This document shows positions 16,432 to 28,121 of a stretch of 29,739 nucleotides of DNA, piece after piece. Source of the DNA: an uncultured Propionibacteriaceae bacterium. Its GTDB lineage: Bacteria; Actinomycetota; Actinomycetes; Propionibacteriales; Propionibacteriaceae. Below the pieces are notes generated by a model that worked only from the letters and a program-made list of their open reading frames with translations, was not told where the DNA came from and did no database searches. Numbering within the stretch: position 1 is the stretch's first letter; the number at the start of each line of letters is the position of its first letter. The stretch is taken from the NCBI GenBank assembly GCA_937988865.1, contig CALKHV010000072.1:1-29739 (forward strand), given 5' to 3'. The position numbers were made by a program, and so were the translations under genes.

Positions 16432-17177
16432 CCCAATTCCTCCCGAATCTCATCGATCCGTGTCGTTGAATCGAACGGCTCGTCCAGACAGATTTGCCAC
16501 AATTGATGCCAGAGCAGATAGGTCATCCCGGCGCGCAGGGAATGCGATGTGAAGTCGTTGGAGCGTGAGGCGGCCCTGAGTACCTCACCCACTGACCGAC
16601 CCACCGCGCCGTGAGCCTGCAGATGCCGGACTGCCTCGGCGTCAACCAGGTGAGCGCGACGTCCCTGCGCGAGAAACCGAATGTTGGTCAACCGAAGTGC
16701 ATCGGCGCCGGACCACACCGAGTAGCGCCATCCCCGCTCGGCGAGGACCTGGCCGGTCCAACGCAGGACGTCGGCGACCTCCGGCTTGTCGACCAGGTGC
16801 GTCGGCTTGACGTCGATGACCTCGACCGAGCCGTCCCGCCGCAGCAACAAGTAGTCCGGCACATGACGACGAAGCACGTCACCATCGCGACCGGAGAGCC
16901 CGAAGGGCTGGCTCGCGACCGCGACCACGTCACGCTCGAAATCGGCCAACATCAGCCGGTCCCGCTCGAGCAGACTCTCGTACCCGACCAGGTCGCCCAT
17001 CGTGGCCGACCACCACCAGCCCGGGTAGTGGCCCATCCGAGCGTAGGAGCCGAAGCGCCGAACCGGTTGACCATGGGCCACGTCCGCCCCGGGAGCCGCC
17101 TCGATCGTCGTTACGACGTCCTCGCCGGTGCGGGACGTGTAGCGGAACTCCACCGCATTCCGCAGCTTCGCGGTCAC
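16428..17177 (-). CDS. tnsA: TnsA-like endonuclease
   Basis: TnsA cuts the 5' ends of the transposon, so that the element moves by clean cut-and-paste. The 249-residue product has the TnsA nuclease pattern: Glu67/Glu71 in YESLLERDRLMLADFE (66-81), Asp108 in HVPDYLLLRRDG, and VIDVKP (120-125) with Lys124. A C-terminal helical domain that would contact TnsC follows. I chose GTG at 17177; the frame is open further upstream to 17252, but that stretch is the repeated transposon end. Having TnsA places the element with Tn7-like rather than Tn5053-like transposons. First gene of the tns operon. Confidence 0.88.
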   Translation of the reverse strand: MTAKLRNAVEFRYTSRTGEDVVTTIEAAPGADVAHGQPVRRFGSYARMGHYPGWWWSATMGDLVGYESLLERDRLMLADFERDVVAVASQPFGLSGRDGDVLRRHVPDYLLLRRDGSVEVIDVKPTHLVDKPEVADVLRWTGQVLAERGWRYSVWSGADALRLTNIRFLAQGRRAHLVDAEAVRHLQAHGAVGRSVGEVLRAASRSNDFTSHSLRAGMTYLLWHQLWQICLDEPFDSTTRIDEIREELG

Positions 17178-17192
17178 AGACCCAGCGTCCAC

Positions 17193-17270
17193 CCGACGAC
17201 AAGAAACCCGGACGAACGACACGCCGACGACAAGAAACCCGGACAACGACAAGATGCGTCGGATCCCACA
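17193..17270 (-). repeat. Right transposon end with three TnsB-type sites
   Basis: Two perfect 21-bp direct copies lie at 17193-17213 and 17224-17244 (core GACGACAAGAAACCCGGAC), 31 bp apart. A third partial copy, CGACAAGATG, is at 17247-17256. Read inward on the bottom strand each contains TTGTCG. The terminal bases are CCCACA (17265-17270). The dense array next to tnsA matches the Tn7 right-end layout, and it probably overlaps the tns promoter. Confidence 0.75.
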
Positions 17271-17324
17271 ACTCCGGCTGCGGGGCCCGGAGTCGAGGCC
17301 GGGAACAATCCAGCCCTGACCAAA

Positions 17325-17345
17325 GTTGAGTCAAGTGAACGCAAG
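17325..17345 (+). promoter_or_regulatory. HAIR box 1 (HspR operator), imperfect
   Basis: GTTGAGT, 7 bases, ACGCAAG: this matches the HspR operator CTTGAGT-N7-ACTCAAG at 11 of 14 positions. It lies upstream of the dnaK promoter and only 55 bp from the transposon end. Confidence 0.6.
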
Positions 17346-17360
17346 TTTGGAGCGCTCGGT

Positions 17361-17389
17361 TTGCTCACGGCATCCGAGCGGTCTACCTT
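17361..17389 (+). promoter_or_regulatory. Candidate dnaK operon promoter
   Basis: TTGCTC (17361-17366), 17-base spacer, TACCTT (17384-17389, TAnnnT form). The -10 box runs into HAIR box 2, so bound HspR would block polymerase. Confidence 0.5.
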
Positions 17390-17407
17390 GAGTCCCAAGC
17401 ACTCAAC
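17387..17407 (+). promoter_or_regulatory. HAIR box 2 (HspR operator)
   Basis: CTTGAGT, 7 bases, ACTCAAC: 13 of 14 consensus positions of the HspR operator. It covers the -10/+1 region of the dnaK promoter, 22 bases before the ATG. Confidence 0.85.
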
Positions 17408-17429
17408 CCCAGCATCACAAGGAGCACCC

Positions 17430-19327
<1,898 letters not shown>

Positions 19328-19331
<4 letters not shown>

Positions 19332-19975
19332 CCGAGCCCCACGGCCCGGAGCAGACCGACAGCAGCCCGCTGAGCGGTGAGGTCGCTGACGACAGCGTCA
19401 ACACCGAGTGGGTCAACGACGGCGAGGAGGTGGCCCCGGCAGCAGCCGGGGCCGCCCCCGCCGCGGCCGGCGAGGGTGAGGCGGCTGCCACGGCATCCGC
19501 CGACGGGGTGGATGCCGTGGGCACCCACCCGGATTCGATCCTCGCCGCCGAGCGGCTCGGCGACCTGCAGCGGCTCCAGGCCGAGTACGTCAACTACAAG
19601 CGCAGGGTCGACCGCGACCGGGCGCTGATGCAGGAGCGCGCGGTGCGTGACGTCCTCGAGTCGGTGCTGCCGGTGCTCGACGACATCCAGGCCGCGCGGG
19701 ACCACGGCGACCTCGTCGACGGACCGTTCGCGGCCATCGCCGACAAGCTCGAGGCGACGCTCGGCAAGTACGGTCTCGAGCGCTACGGGGCCAAGGGCGA
19801 GGCCTTCGACCCGATGCAGCACGAGGCCCTGATGCACGCGCCGTGGCCCGAGGGCGACGACGACCTGCCGACCGACGCGCAGTCCACGACGGTCGTCACC
19901 GTGCTGCAGCCGGGCTACCGTGCGGGGGAGCAGGTCCTGCGCCCCGCCCGGGTCGCGGTCGCAGACCCCGCCTGA
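19328..19975 (+). CDS. grpE: Nucleotide exchange factor GrpE
   Basis: GrpE releases ADP from DnaK. The 215-residue protein has an acidic, Ala-rich N-terminal part (about 1-75), then the coiled-coil LGDLQRLQAEYVNYKRRVDR and the beta-domain with the GrpE signature QHEALMHAPWPEGDD and VVTVLQPGYRAGEQVLRPARV. The GTG start at 19328 overlaps the dnaK stop (GTGA), so translation is coupled. The N-terminal extension is variable in the family and not unusual. Confidence 0.97.
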
Positions 19976-20006
19976 TCCACTGACGAGGCACCGAGAGGAG
20001 GCGCCC

Positions 20007-21056
20007 ATGGCCAGCCAGGACTGGTTCGAGAAGGACTTCTACGCGATCCTCGGCGTCCCCAAGGATGCCGACCAGGACGCGATCAAGAAGGCGTACCGCA
20101 AGCTCGCGCGGCAGCACCACCCGGACCGCAATGCCGGGGACGCTGCCGCCGAGCGGCGGTTCAAGGACATCGGTGAGGCCCACTCCGTGCTCTCCGACAA
20201 GAAGCAGCGCGAGGAGTACGACGCGGTGCGCCAGATGGCGCAGGGCGGTGCCCGCTTCCGCGCCGGTGGCCCCGGTGGCGCCGGCGGCTTCGAGGACGTC
20301 TTCTCTGCCTTCGGTGGCGGAGGGGGTGGCCAGCGGGTGCGCTTCTCCACGGGCGGCCCGGGCGGCGCCGGTGGTGCGGGGGCCCAGCCCGACCTCGACG
20401 ACCTCCTCGCGCAGATGTTCGGCAGTGGCGCCGGGGCGGGCGCCGGTGCGCGTGGAGCCCGCGGCGGCGACCCGTTCTCCGGGTTCGGAGCCCCCCGTGG
20501 ACCTCGCCCGGGCGCTGACGTCCAGGCCCGCACGACCCTGAGCTTCCGCGATGCCGTTCAGGGCGCCACGGTGACCCTGTCGACCCCCGAGGGTCGCCGG
20601 ATCACGACCAAGATCCCTGCGGGGGTCAAGGACGGGCAGAAGATCCGGCTGCGGGGCAAGGGAGCCGACGGTGACCCCGGGGCACCCAAGGGCGACCTCA
20701 TCCTCACGGTGACCGTCGAACCGCATCCGGTCTTCGGGCGCGACGGTGACAACCTCACCGTCGACCTGCCGGTGACCTTCTCCGAGGCCGCACTCGGGGC
20801 CACCGTCGCCGTGCCCACCCTCGATGGCACCCCGGTACGGGTCAAGGTGGCACCGGGGACCCCGAGCGGCCGGGTGCTGCGCGTCAAGGGACGTGGGGTC
20901 GCCGGGCGAGGCGGCACCGGCGACCTGCTCGCCAAGGTGACCGTCATCGTGCCCCAGCGACTCACCGACGCCGCCCGCGAGGCGGTCGAGGTCCTGCGGG
21001 AGCAGGAGGCCGACGTCGACCCACGCGCCGGCCTGTTCGAGCAGGCGAGCAGCTGA
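20007..21056 (+). CDS. dnaJ: DnaJ-type J-domain co-chaperone lacking the zinc-finger domain
   Basis: It stimulates DnaK ATPase activity and delivers substrates. The 349-residue protein has a J-domain (about 9-75) with the essential HPD (38-40), a Gly/Phe-rich linker (about 78-175) and the C-terminal substrate-binding beta domains beginning GADVQARTTLSFRDAVQGA. No CxxCxGxG repeats are present; in fact the protein has no cysteines, so it is a CbpA-like (type II) DnaJ although it sits in the dnaK operon. The ATG at 20007 has GAGGAGG upstream. It is the third operon gene, 31 bp after grpE. Confidence 0.95.
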   Translation: MASQDWFEKDFYAILGVPKDADQDAIKKAYRKLARQHHPDRNAGDAAAERRFKDIGEAHSVLSDKKQREEYDAVRQMAQGGARFRAGGPGGAGGFEDVFSAFGGGGGGQRVRFSTGGPGGAGGAGAQPDLDDLLAQMFGSGAGAGAGARGARGGDPFSGFGAPRGPRPGADVQARTTLSFRDAVQGATVTLSTPEGRRITTKIPAGVKDGQKIRLRGKGADGDPGAPKGDLILTVTVEPHPVFGRDGDNLTVDLPVTFSEAALGATVAVPTLDGTPVRVKVAPGTPSGRVLRVKGRGVAGRGGTGDLLAKVTVIVPQRLTDAAREAVEVLREQEADVDPRAGLFEQASS

Positions 21057-21067
21057 AGGAGGACGCC

Positions 21068-21526
21068 ATGACGTCGTTCCAGTACGCGGCCTTCAGCCCC
21101 GACGACGAGACCCCGGTCTTCGTCATCTCCGTCGCGGCCGAGCTCGCCGGCATGCACGCCCAGACCCTGCGTCAGTACGACCGACTGGGCCTGGTCACCC
21201 CGTCGCGCACCCGCGGGGGCGGTCGCCGGTACTCCCAACGTGATGTCGCCCTGCTGCGCGAGGTGCAGCGGCTCTCCCAGGACGAAGGTGTGTCCCTGTC
21301 GGGCATCGCCCGCATCCTCGAGCTCGAGAACCAGGTGGCCGCCCTGCGCTCGCGGGTGGCCGAGCTGACCGCCGAGCTGGATGCCGTTCGGGCCGCATCC
21401 GGTCGCGTCACCCGGGTCTTCTCGGTCGCCCCGAGCGGCGACGTGTACGCCGCGCGGCTCGGTGAGCGGCCTCGGCACGGGCGCTCGCAGGCGCTCGTCG
21501 TGTGGAACCCGAGCCGCTCCTCCTGA
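21068..21526 (+). CDS. hspR: Heat-shock repressor HspR (MerR family)
   Basis: HspR represses dnaK and clpB by binding HAIR boxes, using DnaK as corepressor in studied actinobacteria. The 152-residue protein has a MerR-type helix-turn-helix with wing (about 18-58: FVISVAAELAGMHAQTLRQY, then GLVTPSRTRGGGRRYS) and a coiled coil (about 85-115: LELENQVAALRSRVAELTAE). The ATG at 21068 has AAGGAGGA 5 bases upstream. It is the last operon gene, 11 bp after dnaJ. Three HAIR-like sites in this window fit it as the local regulator. Confidence 0.96.
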   Translation: MTSFQYAAFSPDDETPVFVISVAAELAGMHAQTLRQYDRLGLVTPSRTRGGGRRYSQRDVALLREVQRLSQDEGVSLSGIARILELENQVAALRSRVAELTAELDAVRAASGRVTRVFSVAPSGDVYAARLGERPRHGRSQALVVWNPSRSS

Positions 21527-21565
21527 CCCGGGCTTCCTGACTTTTCCTCCCCATGAGGGTTACGC

Positions 21566-21600
21566 GAGGTTCGCAAGGGAAGGCATCCCTTGTGAACCTC
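21566..21600. terminator. Strong hairpin terminator between convergent hspR and TspO-like genes
   Basis: Bases 21566-21580 and 21586-21600 form a 15-bp stem with a single G/T mismatch (a G-U pair in the plus transcript) and a 5-base loop. A smaller hairpin follows (CCCTT 21607-21611, AAGGG 21615-21619). It lies between two convergent genes and can serve both. T-tracts are short, as usual in actinobacteria. Confidence 0.7.
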
Positions 21601-21626
21601 CGTCTTCCCTTGTGAAGGGCCGAGGC

Positions 21627-22436
21627 TCAGGCAGCGGTGGTGCGCTGCCGGGCCGTTGCGGCCACGGTGACGGCCGCTGCGGCGATCGCGGCGACGGCGA
21701 CCAGCGCAGACCGGGGCTCGTCGGTGAGGCGCCCGACGGCGATCCACCCCAGGCCCCAGACGATGGCGGCCGCGACCGCCCACCGGCCCCCGAGCCGGCG
21801 CGCGAGGATCACCGCGACGAGGGCGGCCACCGCGAGCACTGCGGCAGCAAGCACCTCGGCGACCAGGCCACCGGGGTCGACCCCGCTCGCCACGAACGCG
21901 GCCGTGACGTTGGCGCAGGCCGCCACGGCAACCCAGCCGAGGTAGAGCCCGAAGGTGCCGTCCACGATGACCGTCTCGGCATGGCCGTACGACGGGTTCG
22001 CCTGCAGCCGGGCCACGAGCAGGCCGAGGGTCACGACGAGCCCGGCCATGACGAGCACGCTCACCCAGATCCAGCCCTGCTGGGTGACGAGCAGCCAGAG
22101 GGCGTTGAGCACCATGGATGCCGCTGCGAGCCATCCGATCGCACGGTGCCGGCGGTCGGTCGCCTGGTCGGGCAGCCACTGCCACACGGTGTAGGCGGCC
22201 AGGCCGAGGTAGATGGGGGTCCAGATCGAGAAGGCGGGGCCGGCGGGGGCGATGAGCGTGGCGTCCGCGGCCAGTGCGCCCCCGGACGACTCCTCGACCC
22301 GGGTGCCGATGACACCGACGCCGACGAGCGTCCCGATGACGCAGAAGATCTCGGCGAGGGTGACGGCGACCTGCCGAGTTCGGTCCGAGCGGGTGGGGGC
22401 GGTCCGGGGGGAGGCAGTCGGGGTCGAGGTGGCCAT
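21627..22436 (-). CDS. TspO/MBR-related multi-helix membrane protein
   Basis: A hydrophobic 269-residue membrane protein with about seven helices. The segment PAFSIWTPIYLGLAAYTVWQ followed by WLPDQ, and ALWLLVTQQGWIWVSVLVM, is typical of proteins annotated as tryptophan-rich sensory or TspO-like, a family that binds tetrapyrroles in studied members. It is longer than canonical TspO (about 160 residues), with extra C-terminal helices and an Ala/Val-rich end. The start is ATG 22436 (MATSTPTASPRTAPTRSD), giving a short Ser/Thr/Pro-rich cytoplasmic leader; the frame remains open far upstream without homology. It is transcribed alone, divergent from the LCP gene. The function in this organism is unknown. 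Confidence 0.7.
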   Translation of the reverse strand: MATSTPTASPRTAPTRSDRTRQVAVTLAEIFCVIGTLVGVGVIGTRVEESSGGALAADATLIAPAGPAFSIWTPIYLGLAAYTVWQWLPDQATDRRHRAIGWLAAASMVLNALWLLVTQQGWIWVSVLVMAGLVVTLGLLVARLQANPSYGHAETVIVDGTFGLYLGWVAVAACANVTAAFVASGVDPGGLVAEVLAAAVLAVAALVAVILARRLGGRWAVAAAIVWGLGWIAVGRLTDEPRSALVAVAAIAAAAVTVAATARQRTTAA

Positions 22437-22514
22437 GCCGTCATTGCACCACGGGCCCGGAGGGACACGGGTCCCACGAGCAGCGGCATTCAGGGCAGTT
22501 TCAGGTTGGGGCGA

Positions 22515-22520
22515 TATCGT
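22515..22520 (+). promoter_or_regulatory. Candidate -10 box for the LCP gene
   Basis: TATCGT matches the actinobacterial TAnnnT -10 pattern, 66 bases before the LCP start. No good -35 box is visible. Confidence 0.25.
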
Positions 22521-22586
22521 AGATGCGTTGCGCACGTCGTGCCTCGGCTGTTGTGCGTCTTCACGAGACGAGAAGGTCGATAGGGC

Positions 22587-24116
22587 ATGTCCGACGAAGA
22601 GCCGTTGAGCTCTCCAGGGCGGCCGGGAGGCTCCCGGCCGCCGGTGAGTCGTGCCGAATTGCGCTACCCGCCGCAGACCTACTACCGCAGCGTCGCCCTC
22701 GGCACGGTGTTTCCCGGCCTGGGCCTGCTGCGCACCCGGTGGCGCGCTCTCGGAGCCGGCCTTATCGCCGTGACGATCGCCGTGCTCGGCTTCGCCCTCG
22801 TGCGCCTCTGGCGCGGAGGGGTCCTGCGTTCGGTGCTCGACGCCAGTGTCCGCCCCGAGGTGCTCCAGTGGGTCGGCCTCGGCGTGCTCGTCGGCGCGGT
22901 GCTCTGGGTCGGGTCGATCGTCCTCACGGCGGAACAGACCTGGCCGCGCCGGCAGACGGCCGGTCGTTGGGCGCGAGTGGCCTTCGCGGCGGTGGCGTGC
23001 CTCATCATCGCGGCACCGGCCTCGCTCGCCGTGCAGTTCCTCGAGATCCAGACCTCCGTCATCAACGAGTCCTTCGGCGGCGTGACCGACGACAACAACA
23101 ACGGCCTCACCGGTGGCACCAAGCAGGATCCCTGGGCGGGGACCGAGCGCGTCAACACGCTGCTCATCGGGTCGGATGCCGGTAAGGACCGCGTCGGGGT
23201 GCGCACCGACTCGCTCATGGTGGTCAGCACGAACACCAAGACCGGTGACACGCTGCTCATCGGCATCCCGCGCAACCTCGAGTTCGTTCCCATCCCCGAC
23301 GACAACCCGCTGTCGACGGTCTGGCCGGACGGCTATAACTGTGGCGACGAGTGCCTGATGAACGGCATCTGGACCCTGGCCGAGGACCGTCGGGACCTCT
23401 TCCCCGGGGTCGAGAGCCCCGGCCGGCAGTCGACGATCGACGTCGTAGGAGCCATCACCGGCCTGGAGATCGACCACTCCGTCGTCGTCAACCTGCGGGG
23501 GTTCACCGCCTTGGTGGACGCCATGGGTGGTGTCGAGATCAACGTCCAGGAGCGGGTGTGCACCGACTGCTCCAGCCGACCCGGTGGCGGCATCAAGTGG
23601 ACCGACGGGGTGGAGCGGTGGATCGAGCCCGGCGTCCAGCGCCTCGACGGCCACGACGCCCTGTGGTACTCGCGCTCGCGCGCCGGCAAGGACGACTTCA
23701 GCCGGATGCGCCGTCAGCGCTGCATGGCCGGCGCCCTCATCGACCAGGCGGACCCGGTCTCACTCCTGCGCAACTACCCCCAGCTGGCCGCGGTCGTGAA
23801 GAACAACATCGACTTCGACATCCCGCAGCAGGACCTGCCGGCGTGGGTCGACCTCATCCTGCGCGTGCAGGATGGCGGGTCCATCCGCTCGCTGCCGTTC
23901 ACCAACAAGGTCGTCAGTCCCGGCAACCCTGACTACGCCGAGATCCGCCGGCTCGTGGAGAAGTCGCTCGACCCGCCCGCGAAGTCCACGGCATCCCCCA
24001 AGCCGTCGGCCACGTCGAGCTCCACCTCGACCACGGGCACCGAGCCGTCACCGTCCCCGTCGCCGACCGAGTCCCCCGACGACTCGGAAGCCAACGAGCT
24101 CGCGGCGACCTGCTGA
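22587..24116 (+). CDS. LytR-CpsA-Psr (LCP) family cell-wall glycopolymer ligase
   Basis: LCP proteins attach anionic or arabinogalactan-type polymers to peptidoglycan at the outer membrane face. The 509-residue protein has a cytoplasmic leader, about four membrane helices (roughly 36-50, 54-73, 95-114, 130-150), and then the extracellular LCP domain (about 185-390) with NTLLIGSDAGKDRVGVRTDS and LLIGIPRN (Arg and Asp residues that bind the polyprenyl pyrophosphate), VVNLRGFTALVDAMGGVEI and DGHDALWYSRSR. Cysteines in CGDEC and CTDC may form disulfides. A Ser/Thr/Pro-rich tail (about 460-500) follows. Four helices rather than one is a known variation in actinobacteria. gntK begins 17 bases after its stop. 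Confidence 0.92.
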   Translation: MSDEEPLSSPGRPGGSRPPVSRAELRYPPQTYYRSVALGTVFPGLGLLRTRWRALGAGLIAVTIAVLGFALVRLWRGGVLRSVLDASVRPEVLQWVGLGVLVGAVLWVGSIVLTAEQTWPRRQTAGRWARVAFAAVACLIIAAPASLAVQFLEIQTSVINESFGGVTDDNNNGLTGGTKQDPWAGTERVNTLLIGSDAGKDRVGVRTDSLMVVSTNTKTGDTLLIGIPRNLEFVPIPDDNPLSTVWPDGYNCGDECLMNGIWTLAEDRRDLFPGVESPGRQSTIDVVGAITGLEIDHSVVVNLRGFTALVDAMGGVEINVQERVCTDCSSRPGGGIKWTDGVERWIEPGVQRLDGHDALWYSRSRAGKDDFSRMRRQRCMAGALIDQADPVSLLRNYPQLAAVVKNNIDFDIPQQDLPAWVDLILRVQDGGSIRSLPFTNKVVSPGNPDYAEIRRLVEKSLDPPAKSTASPKPSATSSSTSTTGTEPSPSPSPTESPDDSEANELAATC

Positions 24117-24132
24117 ACGGCATCCACCTCCC

Positions 24133-24657
24133 GTGAGCGACGACGGCCGACCTCTCCACGTCGTGGTCATGGGGGTGTCGGGCTGCGGCAAGAGCACCGT
24201 CGCTGCGAGGGCTGCCGCCGCCCTCGGGTGGTCGTTCGCCGAGGGGGACGACGCGCACCCGCCGGTGAACGTGGCCGCCATGCGGTCGGGGCGCGCCCTC
24301 ACCGACGACGATCGCTGGCCGTGGCTGAACGACCTGGCGGCGTGGATCGCCGGGCACGACGCGGCCGGCCGGTCGAGCGTCCTGGCGTGCTCGGCCCTGC
24401 GCCGGCCCTACCGTGACGTGCTGCGTTCGGGGGCCGGCAGGGCGCTGTTCGTGCACCTCGACGGCCCGCCCGAGGTGATCAGGTCGCGGCTGGCCGAACG
24501 CAGGGGCCACTTCATGCCCGCATCGCTCCTCGCCTCTCAGCTGGCGGCAATCGAGCCGCTCGCGCCGGACGAGAACGGTCTGGTCCTGGACCTGCGACAC
24601 CCTCCGGGCGAGCTCGTGGAGCAGCTGGTGGCCCACGTGAGCCAGGACAAGAGTTGA
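24133..24657 (+). CDS. gntK: Gluconokinase
   Basis: It phosphorylates D-gluconate to 6-phosphogluconate with ATP. The 174-residue protein starts at GTG 24133 and has the P-loop MGVSGCGKST (about 13-22), the gluconokinase motif FAEGDDAHPPVNVAAMRSG, LTDDDRWPWLNDLAAWI, SALRRPYRDVLR, and LAERRGHFMPASLLASQLA followed by IEPL. Length and motifs are standard. The ribosome site is weak, so translation may depend on the LCP gene 17 bases upstream. Its stop codon lies inside the HAIR box of clpB. Its product is the substrate of the Gnd encoded on the transposon, but the two are in unrelated operons. Confidence 0.93.
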   Translation: MSDDGRPLHVVVMGVSGCGKSTVAARAAAALGWSFAEGDDAHPPVNVAAMRSGRALTDDDRWPWLNDLAAWIAGHDAAGRSSVLACSALRRPYRDVLRSGAGRALFVHLDGPPEVIRSRLAERRGHFMPASLLASQLAAIEPLAPDENGLVLDLRHPPGELVEQLVAHVSQDKS

Positions 24658-24673
24658 GTGGAATAGACTCAAT
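24653..24673 (+). promoter_or_regulatory. HAIR box of clpB (HspR operator)
   Basis: GTTGAGT, 7 bases, ACTCAAT: a near-perfect inverted repeat matching 12 of 14 HspR consensus positions. It includes the gntK stop codon (24655-24657). Confidence 0.85.
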
Positions 24674-24684
24674 TTTGGTACGGT
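24654..24684 (+). promoter_or_regulatory. Candidate clpB promoter
   Basis: TTGAGT (24654-24659) and TACGGT (24679-24684, TAnnnT form) are 19 bases apart, longer than ideal. The HAIR box covers the -35 and spacer, so HspR would exclude polymerase. The start would lie about 35 bases before the ATG. Confidence 0.4.
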
Positions 24685-24727
24685 TGTCCCTGATGTAGAT
24701 CTGCCCTGGTTGCTGCAAGGAGACCCC

Positions 24728-27280
<2,553 letters not shown>

Positions 27281-27300
27281 GCCGGGTGGCCTCGCCGGCT

Positions 27301-27337
27301 GAACTTCTCCGCCATCCCTGTGATGGCGGAGAAGTTC
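27301..27337 (+). terminator. Perfect 15-bp hairpin after clpB
   Basis: GAACTTCTCCGCCAT (27301-27315) pairs exactly with 27323-27337 around a 7-base loop, 20 bases after the clpB stop. It should terminate or stabilise clpB mRNA, although no T-tract follows. Confidence 0.65.
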
Positions 27338-27395
27338 GTGCATGGCGCGGATATGTCTCCGTCACGCACGAACGTCTCCGCCACGGCTGTGATGA
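27325..27395 (+). repeat. Second overlapping hairpin and decayed repeat copy
   Basis: The right arm of the clpB hairpin, extended to 27325-27341, can instead pair with 27366-27382 (16 of 17 bases complementary). The stretch starting GAACGTCTCCGCCA at 27370 is also a direct repeat of 27301-27327 (22 of 27 bases). The arrangement looks like a palindromic repeat duplicated and partly lost, or two mutually exclusive RNA folds. Confidence 0.55.
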
Positions 27396-27418
27396 CCCGT
27401 CCGGGGGGAGCAGGCGGA

Positions 27419-27424
27419 TACTGT
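27419..27424 (+). promoter_or_regulatory. -10 box for a leaderless lprG transcript
   Basis: TACTGT (TAnnnT pattern) ends exactly 7 bases before the lprG ATG, and no ribosome site is seen. Transcription would start at or next to the start codon, as in many leaderless actinobacterial mRNAs. Confidence 0.5.
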
Positions 27425-27431
27425 TGCGGCC

Positions 27432-28121
27432 ATGCGCCGACTCCCCGCCCTGATCGCCGCTGCCGGTCTCGTCGCCGTGCTGGCCGGGTGCTCGGGAGAG
27501 GCCGAAGCCCCGCAGGTGCCGCCCACCGAGCAGCTGGCAGCAGCCAAGACCGCCTTCGACGCGGCGAAGACCGTCAGCCTCACCCTGACCAGCCGGGACG
27601 TCCCGCCCCGCGAGAACGGCGTCACCGCCGCCAAGGGGGTGGGAGTCATCGATGCCACCGAGCCGAAGTTCCAGGGCACCATCACGGGCACGGTCGAGGG
27701 CATCGCGGCGACCATCGACGCGATCGCCATCGGCGACACGGCCTACCTCAAGCTGTTCACCCCGCAGTACGAGGAGACCGACCTCACGACGTTGAACGCC
27801 CCCAACCCGGCGCAGTTCTTCAACCCGGCCACCGGCATCTCCAGCCTGCTGCCGAAGACCACCGACGCCAAGGCCGCCGGCCAGACCCGCTCGGGCCAGG
27901 ACGTGCTCGACCGCATCGACGGCACCCTCGACGGCGCGCTCGTCGAGGACCTGCTCCACCTCGGCGACGGCACCGGCACCTTCACCGTCAGCTACGGCCT
28001 CACCGAGAGCAACGAGCTGCGCACCGCCACGCTCAAGGGGCCGTTCTTCCCCGGGGTCGAGGCCACCTACCTGCTGACCATGACGGACTATGGCGCCCCA
28101 GCGACGATCACCCGCCCCTAG
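27432..28121 (+). CDS. lprG: LppX/LprAFG-family lipoprotein (LprG-like)
   Basis: A lipid-carrying surface lipoprotein. The 229-residue precursor has a signal peptide MRRLPALIAAAGLVAVLAGC with lipobox LAGC and lipidated Cys20. The mature part shows the LppX/LprAFG fold hallmarks: a helix followed by SLTLTSRDVPPRENGVTAAK, VIDATEPKFQGTITGTV, IGDTAYLKLFTPQYEETD, DVLDRIDGTLDGALVEDLL and a beta-rich end. In mycobacteria LprG has a hydrophobic pocket that binds triacylated glycolipids and works with the exporter P55. Here the next gene is a P55-type MFS protein whose start overlaps lprG by 32 bases, so the pair is probably the same system. Confidence 0.88.
   Translation: MRRLPALIAAAGLVAVLAGCSGEAEAPQVPPTEQLAAAKTAFDAAKTVSLTLTSRDVPPRENGVTAAKGVGVIDATEPKFQGTITGTVEGIAATIDAIAIGDTAYLKLFTPQYEETDLTTLNAPNPAQFFNPATGISSLLPKTTDAKAAGQTRSGQDVLDRIDGTLDGALVEDLLHLGDGTGTFTVSYGLTESNELRTATLKGPFFPGVEATYLLTMTDYGAPATITRP

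Larger units (their letters stand above)
1..17270. mobile_element. Complete Tn7-like transposon with sugar-catabolism cargo
   Basis: Both termini are visible. The left end starts TGTAGGTTCCGGCGC at position 1. The right end, read inward on the bottom strand from 17270, starts TGTGGGATCCGACGC. Including the next 8 bases, 18 of 23 positions match, and TGTC falls at the same offset (20-23) in both. The 5'-TGT...ACA-3' form is that of Tn7 and related elements. The transposition genes tnsA, tnsB, tnsC and tniQ lie in Tn7 order, with tnsA next to the right end. The cargo is a decayed MFS gene, a six-gene sugar operon, a ROK regulator and a TniA-like remnant. The five bases after the right end are ACTCC (17271-17275). 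The left flank lies outside the window, so the target duplication cannot be checked here. Confidence 0.8.

Noticed and set aside
1..17270. CRISPR array or Cascade genes making this a CRISPR-associated transposon
   Set aside because: No spaced repeat array and no cas gene is visible; the only tandem copies are the two end repeats near 17200.
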